In this document: piece by piece, positions 44,029-61,288 of the stretch
Layout of the letters: each line of letters begins with the position of its first letter
Position numbering within the stretch: the stretch's first letter is position 1
NCBI RefSeq assembly: GCF_009617585.1
Contig: NZ_WIXI01000047.1
Location: 62,001-126,000 of the forward strand
Length of the DNA: 64,000 bases
DNA from: Endobacterium cereale
GTDB lineage: Bacteria; Pseudomonadota; Alphaproteobacteria; Rhizobiales; Rhizobiaceae
Direction of reading: 5' to 3'
Notes under the pieces: generated by a model
Seen by the model: the letters and a program-made list of their open reading frames with translations, nothing else
Told to the model about the DNA's origin: nothing
Databases searched by the model: none
Translations under genes and position numbers: made by a program

Positions 44029-44451
44029 ATGGATGAAGATGCTCCTAAACTGCAGGTGCGGCTTGTTGGTCGCGACGGCCGCCGTCGATATGACCCTGCT
44101 TCGCGTGATCAGCTCGTCGCAGCGTGTTTAGAGCCCGGCGTTTCGTTGTCTCGGCTTGCGCGGGAACACGGCGTGAATGCTAATCTCGTGCGCAAGTGGA
44201 TAAAGAAGGCCATGGAGGAGCGTCCTCTGCCCTCGGTCTCGGCATTCGTTCCGGTTCAGATTGCTCCAAATATGCCTCCGGCTTCTGGCGGCGATTTACT
44301 GACGAAGAGCGTGCCGATGGGCAAGCCGTGCCAGGCGTCCAAGGTGAGTGCGCTCCTGCCGAACGGGATCAGCCTGACCGTTGAGTATGACGATGAGAAT
44401 GGACTGGCCGCAATCATAGGAGCGTTGGGTCATGTTCAGACTGGGCGCTGA
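44029..44451 (+). CDS. tnpA: IS66-type TnpA accessory protein (left fragment)
   Basis: 140 residues from ATG 44029. HTH character: KLQVRLVGRDGRRRYDPASR then LSRLAREHGVNANLVRKWIK (recognition helix). The C-terminal part (LLPNGISLTVEYDDENGLAA) matches IS66 OrfA proteins. The stop overlaps the truncated tnpB start by 20 bases, the usual IS66 arrangement. Confidence 0.8.
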   Translation: MDEDAPKLQVRLVGRDGRRRYDPASRDQLVAACLEPGVSLSRLAREHGVNANLVRKWIKKAMEERPLPSVSAFVPVQIAPNMPPASGGDLLTKSVPMGKPCQASKVSALLPNGISLTVEYDDENGLAAIIGALGHVQTGR

Positions 44452-44488
44452 TCTCAGGGTCTACCTGCATCGCGAACCGATCGACTGA
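44432..44488 (+). pseudogene. Truncated IS66 tnpB
   Basis: ATG 44432 encodes MFRLGADLRVYLHREPID and then meets TGA. Full-length TnpB of this group continues for about 100 residues. The truncation marks the junction with the second IS fragment. Confidence 0.7.
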
Positions 44489-44602
44489 AAGCGGTGTTTT
44501 CCTCGCACATTGACCAAGGTAACCGCCCGGTTGTTACCGCGGAGATTTTGCTTTGATGCGAGCAACAAGCTCTTTGTCGTCGACAAATCCGTCGAGGAAG
44601 TC

Positions 44603-44759
44603 GGTCAGCGCGCTTTCCGCGGAAGCCGAAGATCGCGCCCGAGCCCGGCGCCTCCTTCACGACCGTTTCGACCAGCGCCGATAGGCCATCGATGCCACGC
44701 CGCATATCGGTCACTCCGCAGGCCAGGTAGACCCGCACATTCCCCGATGGCCCGATCAT
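44603..44759 (-). pseudogene. Truncated IS66 tnpB of the right fragment
   Basis: ATG 44759 overlaps the tnpA stop (ATGA). The frame gives [20 protein letters not shown] and GSGAIFGFRGKRADR, the conserved first half of IS66 OrfB, then departs near 44603 into unrelated coding. Missing the second half and all of tnpC. Confidence 0.7.
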
Positions 44760-45118
44760 GCCGCCTCCACGCAAGCGACGAGCAGGCCAAGCAGTTTCAA
44801 CTCGACGTCAACCGGAACCTTCAAGCTCCGACCGTTTCGAAGCAAGATCTCGACGATCGCCGGCCTCGTTGCTGCGGTAGACGGCTGGCTTACGCCAACG
44901 TCCTCGGTGATTTCCACTGGGAGGAATACCGTTGGCCGATCGGCATAGCTGAATGATTGCCGCCACAAGCGGATCTGGCCCGGATGAATGTCGTTCCGGC
45001 GCGCCACATCCCCGATGCGAGCACCGGGCTCATCAGCTTCCGCAAGTATCCTCAGCTTCGCCTCGTCCGACCAACGCCGTCTGCGCTCGGTACCGGACAT
45101 GATCTCTATGCGAGCCAT
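44756..45118 (-). CDS. tnpA: IS66-type TnpA (right fragment)
   Basis: 120 residues from ATG 45118. HTH region [20 protein letters not shown] and [20 protein letters not shown], with the C-terminal basic/hydrophobic tail of OrfA proteins ([14 protein letters not shown]). A different subgroup from the left fragment. Its 5' side runs to the IS terminus at about 45203. Confidence 0.78.
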   Translation of the reverse strand: MARIEIMSGTERRRRWSDEAKLRILAEADEPGARIGDVARRNDIHPGQIRLWRQSFSYADRPTVFLPVEITEDVGVSQPSTAATRPAIVEILLRNGRSLKVPVDVELKLLGLLVACVEAA

Positions 45119-45242
45119 GTAACCTCTTTGTTCTGGTATTAATGTCAGCACTAATGCTGGTTCTAATGTAAGCGTCCGGCGAATAGATTTTATGCCTGCT
45201 TACGGTTTTGAGCCTCGATTCGAACCTGTTCTTTAGCCATGA

Positions 45243-45458
45243 TGCGTGGCGGTTGGCCGTCTCGTATTCGACGTGTGCCGTCGAGATGGTGATGCCACGT
45301 GCCTTTTCTTCCGGAGCAGCGTCGATCTGGTCGTACGCCTTGAACTCGCCGAAGAACTTCGTGATCGCTGCCGTCAGAGACGTCTTGCCGTGGTCGACGT
45401 GGCCGATCGTGCCGATGTTCACGTGCGGCTTGTTACGCTCAAACTTGCTCTTTGCCAT
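45243..45458 (-). pseudogene. tuf: Elongation factor Tu gene truncated after about 71 codons
   Basis: ATG 45458 starts [20 protein letters not shown] with the P-loop GHVDHGKT and switch I ([17 protein letters not shown]). After His71 the sequence leaves EF-Tu completely, so the DCPGH, NKxD and domains 2-3 are gone. It follows fusA by about 97 bases, the correct str-operon position. About 40 unrelated bases separate the break from the IS66 terminus at 45203. An intact tuf must exist elsewhere. Normally rpsJ and the S10 cluster would follow; they are absent. Confidence 0.87.
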
Positions 45459-45510
45459 TGCAGGCTCTCCATTTTATGTGGACCGTTTCAGGCCCTAATT
45501 CTTGTTTGAT

Positions 45511-45534
45511 CGCCCCGGTTTTGAGACCGGGGCG
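45511..45534. promoter_or_regulatory. Hairpin between fusA and tuf
   Basis: Perfect 8-bp stem CGCCCCGG / CCGGGGCG with an 8-base loop. There is no T-run on the minus strand, so it is more likely an mRNA processing or stability element than a terminator. Confidence 0.45.
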
Positions 45535-45555
45535 TAGTCTGGTGTCGTATTCCGA

Positions 45556-47655
45556 TTACTTCTGACCGGAATACTTTGCCTGGATTTCAGTCGCGACGTT
45601 CGACGGAACCGGTGCGTAGTGATCGAAGGTCATCGAGTACTGCGCGCGGCCCTGCGACATGGAGCGCAGGTTGTCGACGTACTTGAACATGTTCGCAAGC
45701 GGAACATGCGCGTTGATGACGATGGCGATGCCACGCTGTTCCTGGCCCTGGATCTGGCCACGACGCGAGTTCAGGTCGCCGATAACGTCACCGACATAGT
45801 CTTCCGGCGTTACGACTTCGACCTTCATCATCGGCTCGAGCAGCTGAGCGCCGGCCTTCTTGGCAGCTTCACGGAAGCATGCACGCGATGCGATTTCGAA
45901 GGCGAGAACCGACGAGTCGACATCGTGGAATGCGCCGTCGATGAGGGTCGCCTTGACGCCCAGCATCGGGAAGCCAGCCAGCGGACCGGAAGACAGAACG
46001 CTTTCGATACCCTTCTGAACGCCCGGGATGTATTCCTTCGGAACAGCACCACCGACGATCTTGGATTCGAAGACGAAATCTTCGCCATCCGGGTTCGGCT
46101 CGAATACGAGCTTGACGCGCGCGAACTGACCGGTACCACCGGACTGCTTCTTGTGCGTGTAGTCTTCTTCGTGCTGACGCGTGATGGTTTCGCGGTAGGC
46201 AACCTGCGGAGCACCGACGTTGGCTTCAACCTTGAACTCGCGACGCATACGGTCAACGAGAATGTCGAGGTGAAGTTCGCCCATGCCAGCGATGATCGTC
46301 TGGCCGGATTCCTGGTCGGTCTTGACGCGGAACGACGGATCTTCAGCAGCGAGGCGATTGAGCGCGAGGCCCATCTTTTCCTGGTCGCCCTTGGACTTCG
46401 GCTCGATCGCGATCTGGATGACCGGCTCGGGGAATTCCATGCGCTCAAGGATAACCGGCTTCAGCGGATCGCAGAGCGTATCGCCAGTGGTGGTTTCCTT
46501 GAGGCCGGCGAGAGCAACGATGTCGCCTGCAAAGGCTTCTTCGATGTCTTCACGGCTGTTGGAGTGCATCTGCAGCATACGGCCGACACGCTCGCGCTTG
46601 TCCTTGACCGTGTTGATGACAGACGAACCCTTTTCGAGCTTGCCCGAGTAGATACGTGCGAAGGTGAGCGAACCGACGAAGGGGTCGTTCATGATCTTGA
46701 ACGCCAGCATCGAAAGCGGCTCGGCATCGTCAGCGTGACGCTCGATTTCGGCTTCGGTCTTGAAGTCGATACCCTTGATCGCCGGGATGTCCATTGGCGA
46801 CGGCAGGTAGTCGACAACGGCGTCGAGCAGCGGCTGAACACCCTTGTTCTTGAATGCGGTACCGCAGAACATCGGGTGGAACTTGACGTCGATCGTGCCG
46901 CGGCGAACCAGTTCACGGATCTTGTCGTTGTCCGGCATGTCGCCGTTCAGGTAGGCTTCCATTGCCTCTTCGTCGATTTCGACGACCTGTTCGATCATCT
47001 TCTCGCGATATTCGGCAGCCTTTTCCTTCAGGTCGTCCGGGATTTCGACAACGTCCCATGCTGCGCCGAGCGATTCGTCGCGCCATACGAGAGCATTCAT
47101 CTCAACCAGGTCGACAACGCCCTTGAATTCGGTTTCTGCACCGATCGGGAGCTGCATGACGACGGCGATCGCACCCAGACGGGTCTTGATCATCTCAACC
47201 GAGCGGTAGAAATCCGCGCCGGTCTTGTCCATCTTGTTGCAGAAGATCATGCGCGGAACGTTGTACTTCTCCGCCTGACGCCAGACGGTTTCCGTCTGCG
47301 GCTCTACACCGGCGTTGGCATCGAGAAGAGCAACCGCACCGTCGAGCACGCGCAGCGAACGCTCGACTTCGATGGTGAAGTCAACGTGGCCGGGGGTGTC
47401 GATGATGTTGAAGCGGCGCATCTTGCCATCGCGACCCTTCCAGAAGGTCGTGGTGGCAGCAGAGGTGATCGTGATGCCACGCTCCTGCTCCTGCTCCATC
47501 CAGTCCATGGTGGCAGCGCCGTCATGAACTTCACCGATCTTGTGCGACTTACCGGTGTAGTAGAGAATACGCTCGGTGGTCGTGGTCTTGCCGGCGTCGA
47601 TATGCGCCATGATACCGAAGTTGCGGTAGTCTTCGATTTTATATTCGCGAGCCAT
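45556..47655 (-). CDS. fusA: Elongation factor G
   Basis: 699 residues, normal for bacterial EF-G. GTPase that drives ribosomal translocation. G1 [20 protein letters not shown]3 [17 protein letters not shown]4 [10 protein letters not shown] are all present. The C-terminal domains end with the usual [14 protein letters not shown]. It is the third gene of the str operon (rpsL-rpsG-fusA-tuf), 33 bases after rpsG. Confidence 0.98.
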   Translation of the reverse strand: MAREYKIEDYRNFGIMAHIDAGKTTTTERILYYTGKSHKIGEVHDGAATMDWMEQEQERGITITSAATTTFWKGRDGKMRRFNIIDTPGHVDFTIEVERSLRVLDGAVALLDANAGVEPQTETVWRQAEKYNVPRMIFCNKMDKTGADFYRSVEMIKTRLGAIAVVMQLPIGAETEFKGVVDLVEMNALVWRDESLGAAWDVVEIPDDLKEKAAEYREKMIEQVVEIDEEAMEAYLNGDMPDNDKIRELVRRGTIDVKFHPMFCGTAFKNKGVQPLLDAVVDYLPSPMDIPAIKGIDFKTEAEIERHADDAEPLSMLAFKIMNDPFVGSLTFARIYSGKLEKGSSVINTVKDKRERVGRMLQMHSNSREDIEEAFAGDIVALAGLKETTTGDTLCDPLKPVILERMEFPEPVIQIAIEPKSKGDQEKMGLALNRLAAEDPSFRVKTDQESGQTIIAGMGELHLDILVDRMRREFKVEANVGAPQVAYRETITRQHEEDYTHKKQSGGTGQFARVKLVFEPNPDGEDFVFESKIVGGAVPKEYIPGVQKGIESVLSSGPLAGFPMLGVKATLIDGAFHDVDSSVLAFEIASRACFREAAKKAGAQLLEPMMKVEVVTPEDYVGDVIGDLNSRRGQIQGQEQRGIAIVINAHVPLANMFKYVDNLRSMSQGRAQYSMTFDHYAPVPSNVATEIQAKYSGQK

Positions 47656-47688
47656 AATGACTGCCTTTCGAAATTCGATCGGTTAAGA

Positions 47689-48159
47689 TTACCAGCGGTA
47701 GTGCGAGAAGGCGCGGTTGGCGTCGGCCATCTTGTGCGTGTCTTCGCGCTTCTTGACAGCGGAACCACGGTTGTTCGAGGCATCCATCAGTTCACCGGAC
47801 AGGCGGTCAACCATGGTGGTCTCGTTGCGCTTGCGGGCAGCAGTGATCAGCCAGCGAATGGCCAGCGCCTGACGGCGCTCCGGACGAACGTCGACCGGGA
47901 CCTGGTAGGTTGCACCACCAACGCGGCGCGAGCGTACTTCAACATGCGGCGCGATATTCTCGAGCGCCTGATGGAAGATCGCCAGCGGCTCAGCCTTGGC
48001 CTTTGCCTGCACGCTATCGAATGCACCGTAAACGATGCTTTCGGCAACCGACTTCTTGCCATGAAGCATGATGGCATTCATGAACTTGGTGACGATCAGA
48101 TCGCCGAACTTCGGGTCCGGGTTGATCTCACGCTTCTCTGCACTATGACGTCTGGACAT
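47689..48159 (-). CDS. rpsG: Ribosomal protein S7
   Basis: 156 residues, standard length. Opens [20 protein letters not shown] and has the rRNA-binding segment [20 protein letters not shown]. Primary assembly protein of the 30S head and the usual str-operon translational repressor in enterobacteria. 83 bases after rpsL. Confidence 0.98.
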   Translation of the reverse strand: MSRRHSAEKREINPDPKFGDLIVTKFMNAIMLHGKKSVAESIVYGAFDSVQAKAKAEPLAIFHQALENIAPHVEVRSRRVGGATYQVPVDVRPERRQALAIRWLITAARKRNETTMVDRLSGELMDASNNRGSAVKKREDTHKMADANRAFSHYRW

Positions 48160-48242
48160 ACGTTCCGTCTCTCAGTTGTTGCGGGCGCTTTATCACGCGG
48201 AGAACCTCGCGCAGCGCCGAATAGGATTTGGGTGACCGAAGA

Positions 48243-48614
48243 TTACTTCGGACGCTTCGCGCCATACTTGGAGCGACGCTGCTTACGGTTCTTGACACCC
48301 TGGGTATCGAGAACGCCGCGGATGATGTGGTAACGAACGCCCGGCAAGTCCTTTACGCGGCCGCCACGGATCATGACGACAGAGTGTTCCTGCAGGTTGT
48401 GACCTTCACCCGGAATGTAGCCGATGACTTCGAAGCCATTGGTCAGACGGATCTTGGCGACCTTACGGAGAGCCGAGTTCGGCTTCTTCGGCGTCGTGGT
48501 GTAGACGCGGGTGCAGACGCCACGCTTCTGCGGGTTTTCCTGCAGAGCCGGGACCTTGTTGCGCTTGACCTGTGCCTGGCGAGGCTTGCGGATCAGCTGG
48601 TTTACGGTAGGCAT
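48243..48614 (-). CDS. rpsL: Ribosomal protein S12
   Basis: 123 residues. [20 protein letters not shown] holds the Lys43-equivalent, and [14 protein letters not shown] the Lys88-equivalent, both wild-type, so no streptomycin-resistance change is seen here. First gene of the str operon. The gene lies near the decoding centre of the 30S subunit. Confidence 0.98.
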
Positions 48615-49106
48615 ATAACCATCCCTTGCAAAATAATCTCAAAACCCCTTTTGGGGGTCGGTTTCGCCGTTTCCGGCCACGGCACACGCATTCCAACATG
48701 CACAAAACGTGGCCCCACCCTGTCTCGGAAGGACCACGGAAGGCAGAGGACGCGCTTTAAAAAACGCGTCGTGCGTGCAGCATTCTTGTCTTCAACGTGC
48801 GTATGGAAGCCTGTTTGAGGCTTAAGTCCGGTACAAGTCGTCCCGGATATGGCAGCCTCACATCTCTTCCGATGCGGCGCGTTTACTGTTTCCGTCCCTG
48901 CGCGTCAAGGGAGAAAACGAATTTACCCCCTGCCCCGCACGGCAGAGAGCCTTGTATTCCGGCCTTTATACGCCATTTCGGGGGAATTGCGATACGCGCT
49001 CGGCAATCATGGTGGGAATCGGCTGCCAAAGCCGTTAAGAATCGATAAAGACCTGAACGGCACCCGCCGACCCGCGATGCCAGCAGCCTTGGAAATGGAA
49101 AAACGC
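48615..49106. promoter_or_regulatory. Divergent upstream region of the str operon
   Basis: About 490 bases between rpsL (minus) and a plus-strand gene. It should hold the str promoter and leader. A GACGCG...CGCGTC hairpin with an A-rich centre lies at about 48747-48770. An upstream extension of the plus-strand frame to 48849 is open, but the protein sequence there is not convincing. Confidence 0.4.
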
Positions 49107-49403
49107 ATGATCGACACGCCCGATAACGACAACTCGCTCGACGAACCGATGGTCTTCATCATCATCGGCAAGGGTTACACATCGAAGACGAGCGACGGTA
49201 CGGAGCTGCACATCCTGCTGCGTGCGCCGGACGATGACACCGCTGTGCGCGACGCCTTGAACGCGCTGTCGGAAGAAGGCTTCCTTGAGGCCGATCTCGA
49301 CCAGATCGGCGTCATGACCGAAGAACCGGTCGACGAGCCGCATGCCTCTGCCTATCAGGGCGCGCTCGAAGGCGAAGTGTCGATCATCCGCTTCAGCGAA
49401 TAA
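49107..49403 (+). CDS. Conserved-looking hypothetical protein, 98 residues
   Basis: Starts at ATG 49107 (MIDTPDNDNSLDEPMVFIII) with GGAAAAACGC upstream; ATG 49077 and 49095 are alternatives. A small acidic protein with regular beta/alpha alternation (GTELHILLRAPDDDTAVRDA, then ALSEEGFLEADLDQIGVMTE), suggesting a compact ferredoxin-like fold. No catalytic motif. Typical of short conserved proteins next to ribosomal operons in Rhizobiaceae. Function unknown. Confidence 0.65.
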   Translation: MIDTPDNDNSLDEPMVFIIIGKGYTSKTSDGTELHILLRAPDDDTAVRDALNALSEEGFLEADLDQIGVMTEEPVDEPHASAYQGALEGEVSIIRFSE

Positions 49404-49430
49404 GCGAAACGCTCGGGGGCTGAAACTTCA

Positions 49431-49871
49431 ATGAGACCGTTCGCTTCCTTCCTGACCGCCTTCACAACTGTGTTGCTCGTTTCCGCCAGCCAGGCATCGG
49501 CCTGCCGTTGCCCGGACATGACCGACGAGGAAAAACTGGCGAAGGCCACGCTGTTAGTAAAGGGCAGGATGAAGTCGATCACCTATGGCGTCGACGTCCC
49601 GACGGGCAATGCTGACGGGGAGATCGCTCGAATGGCCCGTGGTGATTTCGAGATCGAAACGTTGCTCAAGGGCAGCTTCGAAGGCAAGACCATCCAGATC
49701 TACACGGGTACGGGAATGGGCGATTGCGGTCGACTGGAGGAATTCTTGCGCGCCGCATTGCTTTACGACCGACCGGATTTCGGCCCGATCGAACTGGGCC
49801 TCACCAAAACCGAGCATGAGGGCCAGACCTATTACAGCTCATTGATCTGTGACTATGCGAAAGACCCCTGA
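49431..49871 (+). CDS. Secreted cysteine protein, NTR/TIMP-like
   Basis: 146 residues. Signal peptide MRPFASFLTAFTTVLLVSAS ending QASA. The mature protein begins CRC, followed by EEKLAKATLLVKGRMKSITY, and has two more cysteines (GDCGRL and LICDYA). A Cys-x-Cys at the mature N-terminus plus a small beta-barrel pattern recalls netrin/TIMP-like domains. No enzymatic motif. 27 bases after the previous gene, probably co-transcribed, followed by a terminator. Periplasmic or extracellular; role unknown. Confidence 0.6.
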   Translation: MRPFASFLTAFTTVLLVSASQASACRCPDMTDEEKLAKATLLVKGRMKSITYGVDVPTGNADGEIARMARGDFEIETLLKGSFEGKTIQIYTGTGMGDCGRLEEFLRAALLYDRPDFGPIELGLTKTEHEGQTYYSSLICDYAKDP

Positions 49872-49916
49872 AATCCGGAGCAGTCGATGCCCCCTCGTCG
49901 CACACTCACTGGAAAG

Positions 49917-49947
49917 CCGCCGGAATGTTCCGGCGGCTCTTCTTTTA
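49917..49947 (+). terminator. Intrinsic terminator
   Basis: GCCGCCGG and CCGGCGGC pair around a six-base loop, followed by TCTTCTTTT. It lies 45 bases after the NTR-like gene and just before the 3' end of the convergent peroxidase gene, so it may serve both. Confidence 0.8.
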
Positions 49948-49970
49948 TACTACGGTTGAGAAACTCAGTT

Positions 49971-51032
49971 TCAATTTGCCGGAATGATCGTGGCAACCGG
50001 CTTTGGCGTGGTTGAAGTTTCTGCCGGCAAAATCGGATAGGTCACTTCCGGCGCCTTTCCGGTCAGAGTGTCGAGGAAAGCAACGATCAGATCGACATCC
50101 TTGTCGTTCAGCGCCTCACCCAGCTGGGCCGTCCCCATGATGGCGACCGCCTGCTTCAGATCCCAGACTTTGCCGGAATGGAAATACGGTGCCGTCAGTG
50201 CGATGTTCCTGAGCGGCGCCGCTCGGAAGACATAACTGTCGTCAGCCGTATTGGTCACCGCAAAGCGGCCCTTGTCGTTTTCCGGCAGAACATCGGCGCC
50301 GGGCTTTTCGACGAGACCGAACGGATAATACCCTTCCCCGCCGATATTGATGCCGCCGTGACAGGAGGCGCAGCCCTTGTCGATGAACAATTGCATGCCC
50401 TGTTTCGCTTCGACGGTGATGGCATCATCGTCACCATTCAGGAATGCATCGAACGGCGCCGGTGTGATCAGCGTCGCCTCGAATGCTTCGATCGCCTTGG
50501 CAAAGTTGTCGAACGTGACCGGGTCTGCCTCACCCGGGAAAGCAGCCTCGAACCATTCGATATATTGCGGCATGGATTTCAGCGTCGCGATGACCTGTCC
50601 CGGCGTGTTGGCCATTTCGACACCCGCCTGAACCGGACCTTTCGCCTGTGCCTTCAGGTCTTCGGCGCGACCATCCCAGAACTGCGCAGCGTTAAAGACG
50701 GAATTGAAGACGGTCGGCGAGTTACGCGGCCCTTTTTGCCAACCATGGCCGATCGAGGTTTCGAGATTGTCGTCACCGCCTGTCGCCAGATTGTGACAGG
50801 AATTGCATGAAAACACCCCCGATGCCGAGACACGGGTGTCGAAGAACAGCGCCTTGCCGAGCGCAATCTTTTCCGGGGTAATGCGGTTGTCCTTCACTGA
50901 AGGGACGGTGGAAGGCAACGGCTTGAAGACCTCCTGCGCTTGCGCGCGCAGTTCGGCCGGCGACGGATCCGCAGCATAGGCGGGCGTCATCAGCATCGCA
51001 CAAAGTGCGACGGAAGATAGAAACCTGTTCAT
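49971..51032 (-). CDS. Di-haem cytochrome c peroxidase (CcpA/MauG family)
   Basis: 353 residues from ATG 51032 with GGAGG 5 bases upstream. A signal peptide (MNRFLSSVALCAMLMTPAYA) directs it to the periplasm. Two CxxCH haem sites are present: CNSCHNLATGG and CASCHGGINIGG, with RNSPTVFNSVFNAAQFWDGR and PYFHSGKVWDLKQAV, hallmarks of bacterial peroxidases that reduce H2O2 with cytochrome c electrons. A proline-rich tail ends the protein. It lies between the str and rpo operons. Confidence 0.93.
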   Translation of the reverse strand: MNRFLSSVALCAMLMTPAYAADPSPAELRAQAQEVFKPLPSTVPSVKDNRITPEKIALGKALFFDTRVSASGVFSCNSCHNLATGGDDNLETSIGHGWQKGPRNSPTVFNSVFNAAQFWDGRAEDLKAQAKGPVQAGVEMANTPGQVIATLKSMPQYIEWFEAAFPGEADPVTFDNFAKAIEAFEATLITPAPFDAFLNGDDDAITVEAKQGMQLFIDKGCASCHGGINIGGEGYYPFGLVEKPGADVLPENDKGRFAVTNTADDSYVFRAAPLRNIALTAPYFHSGKVWDLKQAVAIMGTAQLGEALNDKDVDLIVAFLDTLTGKAPEVTYPILPAETSTTPKPVATIIPAN

Positions 51033-51131
51033 GTGAACCTCCGTTTCATAGAACGATTCCATTCTAGAAACGGTCTAAATAGCGCCTTTGACCGGGATCA
51101 AATCGCCGCCGCATATTGCCTTTACGGACGC

Positions 51132-51159
51132 AAAAAGGCCCGGAGAGATCCGGGCCTTT
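51132..51159 (-). terminator. Intrinsic terminator after rpoC
   Basis: AAGGCCCGG and CCGGGCCTT form a 9-bp stem with a six-base loop. On the minus strand it is followed by a run of Ts, ending rplKAJL-rpoBC transcription. The plus strand also has TTTGACTTTTTT after it, so it may act in both directions. Confidence 0.85.
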
Positions 51160-51206
51160 GACTTTTTTCAATGACGTGATCTGCGAAACCGCAAACCTCT
51201 CCGGCC

Positions 51207-55415
<4,209 letters not shown>

Positions 55416-55602
55416 GCCTGTCTCCTTGATGGGGCGCAAAGGCCCTCAAACGGGTCGTGCTCGACAAATTCCCGGGCTGTCGAACCAGACCCTTAAATGA
55501 CAATAGACGCCATCTCTGGCGAAACTCCCCTGCCCGTCCGGTTGCCCGGAGAGGCTTGGGAATGGCGTGCGCGATTGCTCCCGCACGCCGTTTGTCAAAA
55601 TA

Positions 55603-59739
<4,137 letters not shown>

Positions 59740-59895
59740 CGTCGCTCCTTCAAAATTGCATCCGGGCCTGCAACGGACGGGAACCGATGGCCAGTCGATC
59801 CCGTCGAACATGGGTAGTCTCAATCTCGTTTCTCAATTTCAACCGCAGGCCGGATTGCCTGTCGCTTGAAAAGGAAACCATCCTTTTGAGAACCC

Positions 59896-59931
59896 ATTAC
59901 CCAGGAACCGTTTTTGCGGTTCCTGGGTAAT
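59896..59931. promoter_or_regulatory. 15-bp perfect hairpin in the rplL-rpoB gap
   Basis: ATTACCCAGGAACCG pairs perfectly with CGGTTCCTGGGTAAT around a six-base loop. No T-run follows on the minus strand. In E. coli the same gap holds an attenuator and an RNase III cleavage site, so this is a good candidate for partial termination or processing that lowers rpoBC relative to rplJL. Confidence 0.7.
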
Positions 59932-59984
59932 AAGTTCCAGAGAAACGGGAGGGAGAAGCAAGCTTCTCCCTCCACATTCCGATA

Positions 59985-60362
59985 TTACTTAACGTCGACC
60001 TTAGCGCCGGCGTCTTCGAGCTTCTTCTTGAGGTCAGCAGCTTCGGCCTTCGAAACAGCTTCCTTGACAGCCTTCGGAGCGCCTTCAACGAGGTCCTTGG
60101 CTTCCTTCAGGCCGAGACCTGTGATAGCGCGGACTTCCTTGATGACGTTGATCTTGTTTGCGCCGGCATCCGTGAGGATGACGTCAAACTCGGTCTTTTC
60201 TTCTTCAGCGGCAGCAGCCGGGCCAGCAGCAGCGGCAACAGCTACAGGAGCAGCTGCGGAAACGCCCCACTTTTCTTCGAGAAGCTTGGAAAGCTCAGCA
60301 GCTTCCAGAACGGTCAGAGCCGAGAGGTCTTCAACGATCTTTGCGAGATCAGCCATTTTCAT
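59985..60362 (-). CDS. rplL: Ribosomal protein L7/L12
   Basis: 125 residues. [20 protein letters not shown] starts the dimerisation domain; an Ala-rich hinge ([14 protein letters not shown]) follows, then the factor-binding domain with [20 protein letters not shown]. Stalk protein recruiting translation GTPases. 48 bases after rplJ. Confidence 0.98.
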   Translation of the reverse strand: MKMADLAKIVEDLSALTVLEAAELSKLLEEKWGVSAAAPVAVAAAAGPAAAAEEEKTEFDVILTDAGANKINVIKEVRAITGLGLKEAKDLVEGAPKAVKEAVSKAEAADLKKKLEDAGAKVDVK

Positions 60363-60410
60363 AGTTCCTTATATAGGTTCGAACTTGGTTTTGAACAGCG
60401 AAAAACCGCC

Positions 60411-60929
60411 TTAAGCGGCTTCGTCCTTCTTTGCATAGGCCGCGAACACGCGGGCAAGCTGGCTTGCCGGTGCTGCAACAACCGATGCGATACGGGTAGC
60501 CGGCGTCTGGATCATGCCCAGAAGCTTTGCACGCAACTCGTCGAGCGAAGGCAGGGTCGCAAGCGACTTGACTTCTTCTGCGCCGAGCATTGTGGAACCC
60601 ATGGCACCACCGAGAACAACGACCTTGTCGTTGGTCTTGGCAAATTCCATGACGACCTTCGGTGCCGTGATAGGATCTTCGCTATATGCGATAAGCGTCT
60701 GACCCTTGAAGAGATCAGCGATCCCTTCCGACTCCGTACCCTGAAGAGCGATCTTGGCCAGGCGGTTCTTCGCGACTTTGACGGTGCCGCCAGCAGCGCG
60801 CATTTTCGAACGGAAGTCGTTCATCTGCGCAACTGTGACACCAGCATAGTGGGCCACGACAACCGAACCGGAAGCCTTGAAGACTTCGTTCAGCTCCGTG
60901 ACGAATTCGCGTTTTTCCGCTCTTTCCAC
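60411..60929 (-). CDS. rplJ: Ribosomal protein L10
   Basis: 172 residues with a GTG start at 60929, chosen because GGAGACAGACA precedes it and the protein then begins [20 protein letters not shown] as in relatives. Stalk base protein carrying L7/L12 dimers, with [20 protein letters not shown] and an Ala-rich C-terminal helix. In many bacteria L10 with L7/L12 represses its own leader mRNA. Confidence 0.97.
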   Translation of the reverse strand: MERAEKREFVTELNEVFKASGSVVVAHYAGVTVAQMNDFRSKMRAAGGTVKVAKNRLAKIALQGTESEGIADLFKGQTLIAYSEDPITAPKVVMEFAKTNDKVVVLGGAMGSTMLGAEEVKSLATLPSLDELRAKLLGMIQTPATRIASVVAAPASQLARVFAAYAKKDEAA

Positions 60930-61288
60930 TGTCTGTCTCCAGTTGACGGGACCGCAATCCTGCAGGCCCCATCGGTTTGCCTTTGCCACTTGAGATCTCT
61001 TTCGAAACCTCAGGAAGCGTTTGAGGATCCTGCCCCCCTGCTCTGCAACGTATTGCAGGCACAAGGCATTCCAGGCTCGAACCAACTTTTAAGGGGATGC
61101 ATCACGCATCTCAAAAACCTTGGGTCTTACCAGTCTCATGCAGGTCATACGATTAAGGTTTCGATCTCGAGAGACCTAGACCACCCACAATCTCGGACAG
61201 GAATTCCGGATTTCTCCGGAAATCTCCGCTCCCTTGCGAGAGCGGAAATCAGTGCGGCCGGACTGACGAAGCAGCCCGGCAAACTTGA
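60930..61288 (-). promoter_or_regulatory. rplJL leader region
   Basis: 359 bases between rplA and rplJ with no gene. Such a long leader is the normal place for the L10-binding autoregulatory RNA and a promoter. A hairpin TCCGCTC/GAGCGGA lies at about 61226-61243. I cannot draw the full L10 kink-turn fold by eye. Confidence 0.55.

Larger units (their letters stand above)
43998..45203. mobile_element. Two fragmentary IS66-family insertion sequences in opposite orientation
   Basis: Left piece: an inverted repeat (GGTGTCCACC at 43998-44007, GGTGGACACC at 44014-44023) upstream of tnpA, and a tnpB cut after 19 codons. Right piece on the minus strand: tnpA complete, tnpB truncated after about 53 codons, and a terminus with GTAAGC/GCTTAC repeats (45168-45203) typical of IS66 ends. 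Neither has tnpC. The pieces meet near 44488-44600 through about 100 bases of unclear origin. This looks like nested insertions with deletions. Confidence 0.7.

Noticed and set aside
45619..48333. A 904-codon plus-strand frame opposite fusA, rpsG and rpsL
   Set aside because: Shadow of three highly conserved genes; composition (Asp/Val/Arg-rich) is that of reverse-complement codons.
48243..48614. Drug-resistance mutations in rpsL (and in the rifampicin region of rpoB)
   Set aside because: The Lys43/Lys88 and Asp516/His526/Ser531 equivalents are all wild-type.
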